Below, in pieces: positions 22,679 to 32,100 of a DNA stretch of 33,114 bases (its first letter is position 1; every line of letters begins with the position of its first letter). The stretch is from contig JACSRJ010000215.1 in the NCBI GenBank assembly GCA_014879835.1, positions 1 through 33,114 on the forward strand. The letters are read 5' to 3'. The translations under genes were made by a program, and so were the position numbers. The notes beneath the pieces were generated by a model. The model was not told where the DNA came from and made no database searches. It worked only from the letters and a program-made list of their open reading frames with translations. Source of the DNA: Anaerolinea sp. GTDB taxonomy: Bacteria; Chloroflexota; Anaerolineae; Aggregatilineales; UBA2796.

Positions 22679-24578
22679 GCAATCTGGACGACATACCGGG
22701 CAAATTCACCAAAAGTTCACCTTTCACCCACTTTCGCAGCCACAATTCCGCACTGCACAGCCAGTGCAGATAAAAATACCCACCGGGTTCTGCCGCCTTC
22801 GCATAGTGGTTTAAGGCGTCACGTACCGACGCATCGTCAACCACCCCCATCTGATCAAGGCGTGAGGGAGAAAACAGGGGGAGGCACTGGCGGCTCATGC
22901 GCTGGGCCCACGGCTGAAAATAGTCTGGGGCGGGAACCTTCTTGTGAGTCCGAATGACTTCGGGCACCAGCCCTTTCACCGCCCGTCGCAGCACCGCTTT
23001 ACGCTCCCCAAAACTGTAGAGCTGATCCGGCGGAATACCCAAAACGAAGCGCGCCAACCGTTGATCCATCAGGGGCAGCCGTAACTCAAGCCTCTGATCC
23101 GCGTAGAGCCGTTCGATCAACAGCAGCGAGTCGCGCATCCCGGAGCGCTGCCACACGGCATTATAGAGTGAGTGAATAGGCGAGAACTGCCGAGATGCTT
23201 TCCAGCGTCCCTGCCAATGGGTTTCAAAGGCGCTGTATAGGCTTGATCCAGAGCGTATCCACACGGGCAAGGTAGCGTGTGCTTTGCGACCCCGTAAACC
23301 CACTTCGAGAAGGGGTTTGACAAATGCGCCAAGGAACTGCTTGGGCAGCGATTCGGGGCGGCGTCCAGAAGCACGCAAAAAACGCCCCAAAACCCCCAGA
23401 TCACCCCGTAGAAGTTGGTACAAATGGGGTGGCAACGCAGGCCCCGCAAAAAAATAATCGCCCCCATACCCCGCCAACATAACCTTACCGCCGCTGCTTC
23501 GCAGATGTTCAATGCCTTCAGTGGGTAAACGCATGATGGTGGTAGAGGGCATCTCTGCAAAGGTCAGTTCTGCCAACTGAGCAAGGCTCAAAAAATAGGG
23601 TTCGATCTCGATGAAACGAGTTTCGAGCGACATTTCAGCCATCAGCAGCCGAACCAGCGGACGTTCATCGTAAGTGGGCGGGGCCTGCTTGAAGTAGTTA
23701 TAGGCGATCAGCTTGTGCCCGTTGGCTTCGAGGGTCGGTTTGGCCAGCGCCGCAATGGTGGTTGAGTCCATACCACCGCTGATCATAATCCCCATGGTAG
23801 GCTGTGCGCTCTGAACCCCTTCCGCGATGATGGTAGTCAGCAAGTGCCGCAAATGTTCGCCGTACTGATCAGCCTCCCGGTAGCGGATGGGGGGGCTGAG
23901 TTCTGGTGCCCAAAAAGCGGTGTGATGACTCCCTTTTTTGCTTAGATGGAGGGTATGTCCTCGCGGCAGCCAGTGAATGTCCTTAAAAAAGCCGGTGTCA
24001 TCATCCTCTGTTTGGGTCGCAGTGAGTCCTTTCAACACCGCCAACAGATCAGGTTCACGGCTTACCCAAGGCAGCCCAAGAAGGGGTGCGGCATCGGTGG
24101 CAAAGGCAAAAAAGTGCCGTTTGTGGCAGTAATGCAAAGCCCGAATCCCAAAGGGAGCGCGGACACAGAGCATTTCCCCGGCCCGGGCATCCCACAGAAT
24201 AAAAGCATAATCCCCTACCAGATGCTGGGGACAGTCACGCCCCCATTTGAGATAGGCACGCAGGATCAGATCAGCATCGGATGGACTAGGATCAGACCAG
24301 CCTTCGGTTGGGCGCAGCCGGGAGATGAGCACCTCCCGGTCGGAGAGCCGTCCATCGATCATCAGGATCAGCCCGGACGCAGTGTCAACCAGCGGCTGTG
24401 GGGTTTTGTAGGCTGTAGGGGTGGTGTGATGGGCAAAATGGGCAAAGGCCGTGGTGGGGGTGAAGTGGCTAAACACCCCATCCACCCCCCGATAGCGCAT
24501 CACCTCGATCATGCCCGTCAACAAGGTGGGATCAATCGGGGTGTGGTCAAGACTCACGATCCCACACATGCCGCCCAT
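22653..24578 (-). CDS. Asparagine-synthetase-like lasso peptide cyclase
   Basis: The 641-residue protein has an N-terminal glutaminase-like domain (MCGIVSLDHTP, with RYRGVDG in place of RGPDG) and an ATP pyrophosphatase domain. The PP-loop SGGMDS is at residues 267-272 and GYGGD at 370-374. In lasso clusters this protein adenylates the acceptor Asp/Glu of the core and closes the macrolactam ring. The SD AAGGAGGG (24583-24590) points to the ATG at 24578, giving MGGMCGIV. An ATG at 24569 would give MCGIV. The gene overlaps the B2 gene by 32 bases. Its role is assigned from the B2, precursor and kinase neighbours. Confidence 0.9.
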   Translation of the reverse strand: MGGMCGIVSLDHTPIDPTLLTGMIEVMRYRGVDGVFSHFTPTTAFAHFAHHTTPTAYKTPQPLVDTASGLILMIDGRLSDREVLISRLRPTEGWSDPSPSDADLILRAYLKWGRDCPQHLVGDYAFILWDARAGEMLCVRAPFGIRALHYCHKRHFFAFATDAAPLLGLPWVSREPDLLAVLKGLTATQTEDDDTGFFKDIHWLPRGHTLHLSKKGSHHTAFWAPELSPPIRYREADQYGEHLRHLLTTIIAEGVQSAQPTMGIMISGGMDSTTIAALAKPTLEANGHKLIAYNYFKQAPPTYDERPLVRLLMAEMSLETRFIEIEPYFLSLAQLAELTFAEMPSTTIMRLPTEGIEHLRSSGGKVMLAGYGGDYFFAGPALPPHLYQLLRGDLGVLGRFLRASGRRPESLPKQFLGAFVKPLLEVGLRGRKAHATLPVWIRSGSSLYSAFETHWQGRWKASRQFSPIHSLYNAVWQRSGMRDSLLLIERLYADQRLELRLPLMDQRLARFVLGIPPDQLYSFGERKAVLRRAVKGLVPEVIRTHKKVPAPDYFQPWAQRMSRQCLPLFSPSRLDQMGVVDDASVRDALNHYAKAAEPGGYFYLHWLCSAELWLRKWVKGELLVNLPGMSSRLLDTNGDVL

Positions 24579-25008
24579 GCAGCCCTCCTTTTTGAAGCCG
24601 TGCTAGGGTGTTTAAATGGCTTAATGATTCACCAATAGGCTGCCCCTCAAGTTCGATCCATGCGTGGGCGATCAGGGTGCCCTGCTCCAGTTTGGCCCCA
24701 AACTGCATTTCCCCTTTGATGCCCCGTCTGGACAGCAGAAACTGCAACACCAAAGATCGCCGCAAGCAGGTCATCGGCTGGAAAAAGCGTCTTGAGGCAA
24801 TCCCAATCAGGGCGTGAAGCCGCCGGGCTGCTGTGAGCGGGTCTTCCGGCGAAGATCGAACGGATCGGGCTTGGGCGAACTGCTGTACCCGTTCATAGGG
24901 TAAAAGCCGCAGCAGCCCATCGAACCAGAGGAGCAGCAGCCATGCTTTGATCACCAGCAGTTGATCAGCCAGAGGGAAACGGAGAAAGTCTAATAAACGT
25001 TTGAACAT
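24547..25008 (-). CDS. Lasso peptide B2 leader peptidase (transglutaminase-like)
   Basis: From the ATG at 25008 (MFKRLLDFLRFPLADQ) the protein is 153 residues, the size of stand-alone B2 proteins. An in-frame TTG at 25029 adds seven residues with no family match. The catalytic pattern is C81 in PMTCLRRSLVLQFLL and H115 in LIAHAWIELEG, as in the PF13471 cysteine protease family that removes lasso leaders. No RRE domain is fused. No SD is seen; a hairpin lies 24 bases upstream. It overlaps the cyclase gene. Confidence 0.88.
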   Translation of the reverse strand: MFKRLLDFLRFPLADQLLVIKAWLLLLWFDGLLRLLPYERVQQFAQARSVRSSPEDPLTAARRLHALIGIASRRFFQPMTCLRRSLVLQFLLSRRGIKGEMQFGAKLEQGTLIAHAWIELEGQPIGESLSHLNTLARLQKGGLHGRHVWDRES

Positions 25009-25031
25009 TGGGGGTGTTAGGTGAAACAAGC

Positions 25032-25053
25032 GCGGGGCTTGTGACAGCCCCGC
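25032..25053 (-). terminator. Terminator-like hairpin upstream of the B2 gene
   Basis: GCGGGGCT (25032-25039) pairs perfectly with AGCCCCGC (25046-25053). On the minus strand it is followed by GCTTGTTTCACC, mildly T-rich. It lies just downstream of the SdrD-repeat gene stop (25088) and before the lasso B2 gene. No separate promoter for B2 was found, so read-through may supply it. Confidence 0.5.
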
Positions 25054-25087
25054 ACTTTGATCACTGATTCAAGTCCGCGAAGGCGGA

Positions 25088-27151
25088 TTAACGACGACGG
25101 ATGCGGAGTAGTACGGAGCCAGCGACCAAGGCCGCCCCAATCACCAGTGCTGCGCCCCACGGCAGAACCCCATCAGGCGCAGGCGGATAGCCCGTGCTGG
25201 GTAGGGTGGTCAGCGGGGTTCCGGGGGTCGGGGTGCTCCGACGCCCACCGGGCAGACGGAAACCAAAGTCATAGGTCAGGACGTCCGCGTTAGTCACCGT
25301 GAAGGTGAGTGAAGTCGAAGTGGTGGCCAGCATATCGGTCAGGGCTGGGCTGGAGGTGACCACAACCACGGTGTAAGTTCCCGGACGCACCCGGAAGTTA
25401 TAGATGCCATCCGCGCCGGTCTCAGCCGTGCCGATGACATTGCCCAAGTTGTCCAGAATCTGCACCTGCACAAAGGAAATGCCCGGTTCACCGGGATCCT
25501 GCACCCCATCCCCATCGTAGTCTTCCCAGACCCGGTCACCGATGACATAGGTAGGCGCAAAGCCAAAGTCATAGGTCAGGATGTTGGTGTTGACCACCGT
25601 GTTGGTCAACTGGGTGGGGGTGGTGTTGTAGTAGTTAGCAAGCGGCGCGCTGCTGGTTACCACCCGCACCGTATAGGTGCCACGTTCGACTGGGAACTGA
25701 TACAGGCCATCAGCGCCCGTGGTGGTGGTGCCGATCACCTGCCCAGCGGTATTGACCAGTTCAACGGTCACACCGGGGATACCGGGTTCGCCGGGGTCCT
25801 GAATCCCATCCAGATTGGTGTCAACCCATACCCGATCCCCCACCAAGAAGGGGCGCAGGATGTTGTCGCAGACCAACCCGGTCTCCTGCACACACACAAT
25901 ACGGGTGAACAGCCGCAGTGCGTTCAGGTTGGACAGATCCAGTCCGTTGACCCGAAGGTTCCAGATACCCGCAGGAATGACCGGAACCGAGTAGTCCATG
26001 GTCGCCGGGTTAAAGGGATCGGTGGAGAGACGGAACTGTTCCCACTCCTGATTACCGGAGGGGTTCGCATTTAGATAAGTTGCGCCGCCGGGGGCAATCA
26101 AGGAGTATTCCACTGAAGGTGCCCGCAGGTATACCCGGAACAGATTCGGTGGAAGCGGCGCGGGCATATCAAAGCGGTAATCCAGATCGTCGTTGGGTGC
26201 CCCAGTGGTGACGATGGTGGTACCTGCCGGCCCGGGGTAAGTGGCCCCAACCGCAACCCCTTCAGGGACGGCGTCCGTGCCCGTTGCCCAAGGCGGAACG
26301 CCCACATTGGAGGTATCCGGGTCATCGATGTCGCGGGTCAGTTCGGTGGCGATAAAGGTCGCCAAATCGTCAACCCGCACCCCACCGTAGTCAAAGTCAC
26401 CATCCCAGATGACCAGTTCCGTCCCCGGATCAAACACGTCCAGATACATGTCCCAGATGCCGTCATAGGTGGTGGGCACGAGACTGTACAGGGGCGGGAA
26501 GAAGTTGGGGTAAAGCAGCGGTAGGTCAGAACCATTGAGGCTGCCCCCGATGATCTGGAAGGCTGAGGCTTGCAGCGCCAGATAGTTATCAGTGCGAATC
26601 TTGAACTGATTCACCGCGCCGGGCTGATTGGGATTAGGTGAATAAATCAGCACCCGATAAAAGAAGTTCCCGCTGGGTGCAGTGGCCAAAGGATTGTTGG
26701 CGATGAAAAAATCATCCCAGTCATCATTGGTCATGGTCGCACCGTTGAGGGTGGTCAAGAGGGTCATCCCCGTGCCATCTGCTAGGGGATCAGCATAGAT
26801 TTCAAAGACAATATCTAGCCAGTTATATGGACCCCCTGCTGGCCCAGTAACTGCGTCCCAGAAGCTGTCCGCGACGGGGTCCGTGCCAGAAGTATCTATG
26901 GCTTCGCCATCAAAAATGCCAAAATTAAACCCCGGGCTGCCCGCAGGTGCTGCCAAGAGAATTTCCGTGACACCCCCGACCAGCGTATTGAGGTTGGTGC
27001 CTGCCAACAGCAGGAACTTCCCATCGGTCTCATCGCAGGTGGGGAAACACCGGTATGCGGGTTGTGCTTGTGTCGGCTGTGTCTGAAGGTGAATCGCGCT
27101 GACTGTCAACAGCAGCACAATCACCAACGCCGCGATTTTTCTCAATTTCAT
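25088..27151 (-). CDS. Secreted SdrD-repeat surface protein with LPSTG-like C-terminal anchor
   Basis: The 687-residue protein has a signal peptide (cleavage near TQA at residue 29) and an N-terminal region of about 400 residues that I do not recognise. Two SdrD/CNA-B-like repeats follow: VGDRVWVDTNLDGIQDPGEP starts near residue 436 and IGDRVWEDYDGDGVQDPGEP near 533. The tail has LPSTG at residues 650-654, a hydrophobic segment and a basic end RIRRR, which is a sortase-type or membrane-anchored layout. No sortase gene is in the window. SD GAGG and a strong promoter precede it. It probably sits on the cell surface in adhesion or matrix roles. Confidence 0.8.
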   Translation of the reverse strand: MKLRKIAALVIVLLLTVSAIHLQTQPTQAQPAYRCFPTCDETDGKFLLLAGTNLNTLVGGVTEILLAAPAGSPGFNFGIFDGEAIDTSGTDPVADSFWDAVTGPAGGPYNWLDIVFEIYADPLADGTGMTLLTTLNGATMTNDDWDDFFIANNPLATAPSGNFFYRVLIYSPNPNQPGAVNQFKIRTDNYLALQASAFQIIGGSLNGSDLPLLYPNFFPPLYSLVPTTYDGIWDMYLDVFDPGTELVIWDGDFDYGGVRVDDLATFIATELTRDIDDPDTSNVGVPPWATGTDAVPEGVAVGATYPGPAGTTIVTTGAPNDDLDYRFDMPAPLPPNLFRVYLRAPSVEYSLIAPGGATYLNANPSGNQEWEQFRLSTDPFNPATMDYSVPVIPAGIWNLRVNGLDLSNLNALRLFTRIVCVQETGLVCDNILRPFLVGDRVWVDTNLDGIQDPGEPGIPGVTVELVNTAGQVIGTTTTGADGLYQFPVERGTYTVRVVTSSAPLANYYNTTPTQLTNTVVNTNILTYDFGFAPTYVIGDRVWEDYDGDGVQDPGEPGISFVQVQILDNLGNVIGTAETGADGIYNFRVRPGTYTVVVVTSSPALTDMLATTSTSLTFTVTNADVLTYDFGFRLPGGRRSTPTPGTPLTTLPSTGYPPAPDGVLPWGAALVIGAALVAGSVLLRIRRR

Positions 27152-27194
27152 AGGAACCTCAGCGCGTCTTGTATGTTAGATTAGCACCAGATTA

Positions 27195-27222
27195 ATTATA
27201 ACGTCCTTCTAAGGATTTGCAA
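27195..27222 (-). promoter_or_regulatory. Promoter of the SdrD-repeat gene
   Basis: On the minus strand TTGCAA (27222-27217) and TATAAT (27200-27195) are separated by 16 bases, a near-consensus sigma-70 promoter. Transcription would start around 27188, about 37 bases before the gene. Confidence 0.65.
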
Positions 27223-27262
27223 CCTACTCTATCCCGATGATCGCCCTGAAATACACGGGATT

Positions 27263-28474
27263 TCACTCTACTTCGAGGCACATAGCGACGGCTTCCGCAC
27301 CGCCCAAACACAGGGCCGCAGCCCCGCGCTTTAGCCCCCGATCCCTCAGGGCGTGCAGTAGGGTTAAGATCACCCGTGCCCCACTTGCCCCAACGGGGTG
27401 CCCAAGGGCAATCGCGCCCCCGTTCACATTCAGTTTCTCCATAGGCAGTGGATGCCCTTCCCGCGCCAAACCACGCACATCTGCCAGAACTTGAGCAGCG
27501 AAGGCTTCGTTAATTTCTACAAGATCAACATCGGTCATCGCCCACCCAGCCCGTTCGAGGGCTACCGGAATCGCCTTGACCGGTGCATAAAAGAGCCATG
27601 CCGGGGTTACGGCGGCCTGCCCGTAACCCCTGATGCGCGCCAGAGGGGCCAGACCGTGCGCTTCGGCGTAGTCTCGGCGGCAGATCACCAGTGCTGCGGC
27701 CCCATCGTTGAGGCCGGGGGCGTTGCCCGCTGTGACCCGTCCGTTTTCTTCAAAGGCGGGCTTGAGTTTGGCGAGGGCTTCAAGGGTGGTCTCTGGGCGA
27801 ATGGGTTCATCCCGGTCGATCACCATATCACCCTTTCTGTCCTTGATCACAACCGGGGCGATCTCCGCGTTGAACTTGCCTGCTTCGGCTGCTCTGGCCG
27901 CTTTCTGATGGCTGAAGTAAGCGAACTCGTCCATTTCTTCCCGGCTCACTTCGAGCTGATTGCCGATGAATTCCGCCGCGTTACCCATCATCCAGTTCTG
28001 GAGCGAGCACCATAATCCATCGTGCTGCAAGCTGTCGCGCAGTTCGACATGCCCATAACGGGCCCCACTGCGGGCGCTAAAATCCAAATAGGGGGCGTTG
28101 CTCATGCTCTCGATGCCCCCCGCCACATAAAGCTGGCCATCACCGGCTTTGATCGCGTTGGCCGCAAGCATTACCGCTTTCATGCCGCTGCCACATGCCT
28201 TGTTGATCACCAGCCCGCCCACTCGATCCGGGTAGCCTGCGCCGATCCATACCTGCCGAGCCACCGCCTGCCCAGAGCCAGCGGGTACAACCTGCCCTAA
28301 AATCACCTCATCTACCGCACTCGGGTCGATATGACTGCGCTCCACAGCCGCTTTAACTGCCGCTGTTCCCAACTGAACCGCACTGAAGGGTTTGAGTGCC
28401 CCTAGGAACTTCCCTTGTGGGGTGCGGGCCCCACCCACAATGACCACATCCTGTGAAGATTTATCACTGCTCAT
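27263..28474 (-). CDS. Acetyl-CoA acetyltransferase (thiolase)
   Basis: The 403-residue thiolase has the three catalytic residues: C94 in [11 protein letters not shown]359 in GHPVGASG and C389 in LCLGGAEA. It condenses two acetyl-CoA to acetoacetyl-CoA, or cleaves 3-ketoacyl-CoA, in the cytoplasm. The terminal motif GGAEAVA differs from the common GGGQG or GGGMG form. GAAGGA upstream is a usable SD. It lies 29 bases downstream of the HIT gene and is probably co-transcribed with it. Confidence 0.96.
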   Translation of the reverse strand: MSSDKSSQDVVIVGGARTPQGKFLGALKPFSAVQLGTAAVKAAVERSHIDPSAVDEVILGQVVPAGSGQAVARQVWIGAGYPDRVGGLVINKACGSGMKAVMLAANAIKAGDGQLYVAGGIESMSNAPYLDFSARSGARYGHVELRDSLQHDGLWCSLQNWMMGNAAEFIGNQLEVSREEMDEFAYFSHQKAARAAEAGKFNAEIAPVVIKDRKGDMVIDRDEPIRPETTLEALAKLKPAFEENGRVTAGNAPGLNDGAAALVICRRDYAEAHGLAPLARIRGYGQAAVTPAWLFYAPVKAIPVALERAGWAMTDVDLVEINEAFAAQVLADVRGLAREGHPLPMEKLNVNGGAIALGHPVGASGARVILTLLHALRDRGLKRGAAALCLGGAEAVAMCLEVE

Positions 28475-28503
28475 AATATTTTTCCTTCATAAACAACTCT
28501 TTC

Positions 28504-29091
28504 TTACTCCCATGCGTCCCGAAGTTTCGCCCACGTATCATCCAATAATTCAGGGATCACCCGCGTTCCCCCCACCACTGGCATGAAGTTTGTATCCCCT
28601 GACCAGCGCGGGACAACATGCAGATGAAAATGTCCTGCAATGCCTGCCCCCGCCGCGGATCCTAAGTTTGCGCCCACATTAAACCCGTTGGGGTTATAGA
28701 CCCGACGCAGCGCCTGAAGGGCCCGGTTGGTGGTGAGCATCAAATCCGTGAGGGCCTCTGGGGAGAGTTCCTCCATTGAGGACACATGGGCATAAGGGAT
28801 GATCATCAGATGCCCATTGTTGTAGGGATAAATATTAAGGGTCACATAAACGTGGTCGGATCGGAAAACCACATGCTCTGAAGCGTCATCAGTGGTCATG
28901 GTTTTGGCGCAAAAAACACAGTCTACCTCAGGGGCTTTACTCTGTTTGCGCAGATAGGCCATACGCCACGGGGTATAAAGGTGATCCAACCGCCGCTGAG
29001 GGCTGGGGCGATCCCACAATCTTGGGCGCTTTGTCACGTGTGCTGTCCCTTCCCGATGATGCTGATTGAGCGCGGACAATTGTAACCTCAT
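28504..29091 (-). CDS. HIT family nucleotide hydrolase or phosphorylase
   Basis: The ATG at 29091 is supported by GAAGGAT six bases upstream and gives 195 residues. A GTG at 29037 (177 residues) also has an SD-like run. The HIT motif HFHLHVVPRW is at the catalytic site, and the LDHLYTPWRMAYLR entry plus CVFC pair are typical of Ap4A-phosphorylase-like HIT proteins. It probably acts on dinucleoside polyphosphates or nucleotide adducts; the substrate is not certain. Confidence 0.9.
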   Translation of the reverse strand: MRLQLSALNQHHREGTAHVTKRPRLWDRPSPQRRLDHLYTPWRMAYLRKQSKAPEVDCVFCAKTMTTDDASEHVVFRSDHVYVTLNIYPYNNGHLMIIPYAHVSSMEELSPEALTDLMLTTNRALQALRRVYNPNGFNVGANLGSAAGAGIAGHFHLHVVPRWSGDTNFMPVVGGTRVIPELLDDTWAKLRDAWE

Positions 29092-29125
29092 GCGTGATCC
29101 TTCACAATCCCGTTGTGGGTGAGTG

Positions 29126-29160
29126 CATCCCCCCTCCAACCCAAAAGGTTGAGGGGGATG
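29126..29160 (-). terminator. Hairpin downstream of the MFS fusion gene
   Basis: CATCCCCC at 29126 pairs with GGGGGATG ending at 29160, and the inner AACC pairs with GGTT, leaving small bulges. It lies between the MFS stop and the HIT start. No T-run follows on the minus strand, so it is a weak terminator or a processing stem. Confidence 0.45.
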
Positions 29161-29192
29161 AGCGCACATAATGACATGGAATTTGCCTTCGG

Positions 29193-32100
29193 TCAGCGGG
29201 TATCCAAAACCGCATCAAACGAGAGGGTACGCCCGTTGATACTTCCCCCCACGATAAGCGAGGCCGGATCCCCCTTAGACGGAGCAGCCACATAACCATA
29301 CAAGAACTTGTCGAGGGTGCCACCAAAGGTTGACTGAACCCGCTTGAGCGCAGACTCACCCCCTTGAACGAAACGACTGGAGATCGCATCCAGATTGATC
29401 CCGCCCAATTGTACAAAGAGCAGATTGTCAGGGGTCAGGGCATAGTGAATCCCGCCGGGGAAACGCGCCTCGATCAATCCGCCGCGGATCGTGTAGAGCG
29501 TATCCCGCCCATCGGGTAAAGGAGTCTCCAGCAGGCTGATATCCGCGCCCCCTAAACGGGTCGTGTTTACGAGCAGGGTTACCACCTGACGCAGGCGAGC
29601 CACTGCGGCCGCCGCCGAACCCGGACTTTGATCGATCAGGGGCATGATCAGCCGCATCTGAGCGTCCCCACTGATCAACACACTGCCTTCGGTATGAAGC
29701 AGCACCCCCTGAAGGGCCGTCACCAAATTGATCAGGGGTGCACGCACCAATGGATTGTTCAGCAGCAGATTGATTTCGGGCATATTCAACTGCGCCACAA
29801 AACTATTCAGTATGGTTGAGGGGTCTATCCCTTTCACCATCCCCACCAGATTCAAGCGAAGTGCCACCCAGCCTTCATGGGTGTCGGGGATCAGGCTGAG
29901 CGACTCCGGTGGCAAACTCACGGCCCCCAGTGGTGAAAAATCAATGGGTAGGTGGGCCACTGTGCGCAGCCAAAGCTGGGTTTCGTTCACCCGCAGCCCA
30001 ACCCCTGCCCGAACCGCCGTCTCTGGGCTGGAGTCACTCATCAAAGGTGAGAGGCGCGCCCCTACCTTGAGTACCCGTTCCACCTGATCAGCAGGGAGGA
30101 TGGTTAACAGCGCTGGGCGCAGCCCCGCCACAAGCGAATCTACTTGATAGTAGAGGGTGGCGAAATCATCGGTGGGCAGTTCTTTCATGGTCGCTTGGAA
30201 GTCCGGCTCCTGCGCCAGCGATTGGCTGCCCCGGGCCAAAGTGCGGTTGATTGCACCCGGTGTCCCGATCAACACATAAGCCTCTGTGACCGCGACAGCC
30301 CGCGCATCTTCGCCCCCTTCATTGATCTGCATCAGGTGGACATTGGGGCGCAGTTCTCGCGGCGGCGACACCCGAAGGGCCTCACCCAATGCCAGCACAA
30401 ACTTGAGCGCATTGCTGCGGTTGGTGGCCTGAAAAGCAAAGAGATAGTCGTAACTGCTGCCATCTTTGGGCAGCAGGGCAAAAGCAGCCTGTGGCCCGAT
30501 CCAACTGAGCAACCCGGAATTGAAGCACCACTGATAATCGGATTCGGGGATCCCCGGCGGGCAGAAAGGGGCGTAATCCTTTTGCACCCAACTGCGAGGT
30601 AAAAACAAGAACTTCACAATCACATCGGTTGGGGTATCCGGTTCTGTGGTGGGTACGGGCGGGGTATCGGGATCACCCCCCTGATCTGACCCCGAATCTG
30701 GGTCAGGGATGGTGGTATACTGCGAGACCACCTCCGTGATTGGCGCTTGGGAGAGGGCGATCACCCCTTCGATGGTACTCACCACTGCATCAAGGGGGCG
30801 TTTGCTGTCAAGCAAAAACACCTGCTGAATGTTGGCACCGATGTACAACTCCACATCAGACGGGAGCTGGTAAGCGACCGGATTCTCCACCACTGCGGGC
30901 GAAGTGAGCGAACTCCACACCGCGATCAGCACCACCGCGCCCGCCGTGCCGACCAGAGGCAGCATCTCGCCCACAAGGGCCCCGATCCCCTGCCGGCGCA
31001 CCGTTCCCGCAGCCCGGATGAGGTAAAAGAGAGTCAGCCCGATAGCGCACACAACCGCGCCCAAAAGCAGAACCCGCGCCAGTGCACCCACAGCCATGGG
31101 CGGCACCAACATCGTCCGCCCGATAGCCTGAAAGAGTGGGTGCAGATTATTGGCTCGCTGGCTGGCCCACTCGTTGGCCATGTTCAGGGTCAGGGTAGCC
31201 GCCAACGGGGTACCAACAGTCATTCCGAGCAGGCGCATGACCAGCACCAGTGACGAGGCCAAACCCCGGCGCGAAGCCTCCGCCGCCTCGATCACCTCCA
31301 GCCCAAGCGGGCCCATGGTCAGACCCAAACCTGCCCCCACAATGGCCAACGGAATAGCGATCACGATGGTCGGCGCAGTATACGTCCAGAGCAGGGTGAG
31401 CAAAAAGCCAATGATGGTGAAGATCAAGCCTATTGCCACTGGGAGCGCCGTGCCCACTTTGTGAAAGCGCCTCTCCCCCACAATCACCCCGGCAACCAGC
31501 GGTAGAGTCAGGGCGGAGAGCATCAGCCCTGCCTGAAGGGCCCCACTAAGCAGTCCTTCGCCCCGCAAAAAGACCACCCGCAAATTGACCATCAAGGGCA
31601 CCCCGGCCACCATCAGGATCAGGGCAAAACCGACAATGAGGTTCATCACCAATGCCGCCCGTACCCCCTTTTGGGTCACAAAGCGCAGATCAAAGAGCGG
31701 ATTCTTGACCTGTACCTGCACCACCACAAATAAGATCAGGGCAACGGCGCTGATGACTAACTGAATCCCCGAACTGCTGCCGGCTTTGCCCAACGTCTCC
31801 ACCCCTAAGGTGAGGCTGATCAGGGCCACCCCAAAAAGGATCGCCCCACCCAGATCAAACCGAGACGACACCCCGCTAGCAGGCCGGGTGGAGCGGTGAT
31901 GACGTAGGGCCCAGATGGTCAGCAAAAAGGCGATCACGGCGATGCCCGCATTGATCAAGAATAAATAACGCCACGAGGGCAGAATCTGAAGCATCACCCC
32001 GGCGTAAAGGTTGCCGATCACCCACCCCAGCGAATCGAGGGCCCCGATCAGGGCGATAGGTCGGGCCCGTTCGGCCTCAGGGAAAATATCACCCACCAAG

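Noticed and set aside
23946-24638. A long open frame on the plus strand opposite the cyclase
   Set aside because: It is a shadow of a well-supported gene, with no SD and no recognisable domain.
24547-25029. Start of B2 at the TTG at 25029
   Set aside because: The added residues are not family-like and there is no SD; the ATG at 25008 gives the expected N-terminus.
29092-29169. An N-terminal extension of the HIT protein from 29169
   Set aside because: It runs through the terminator-like hairpin and lacks SD support; family members begin near the TPWRMAYLR segment.
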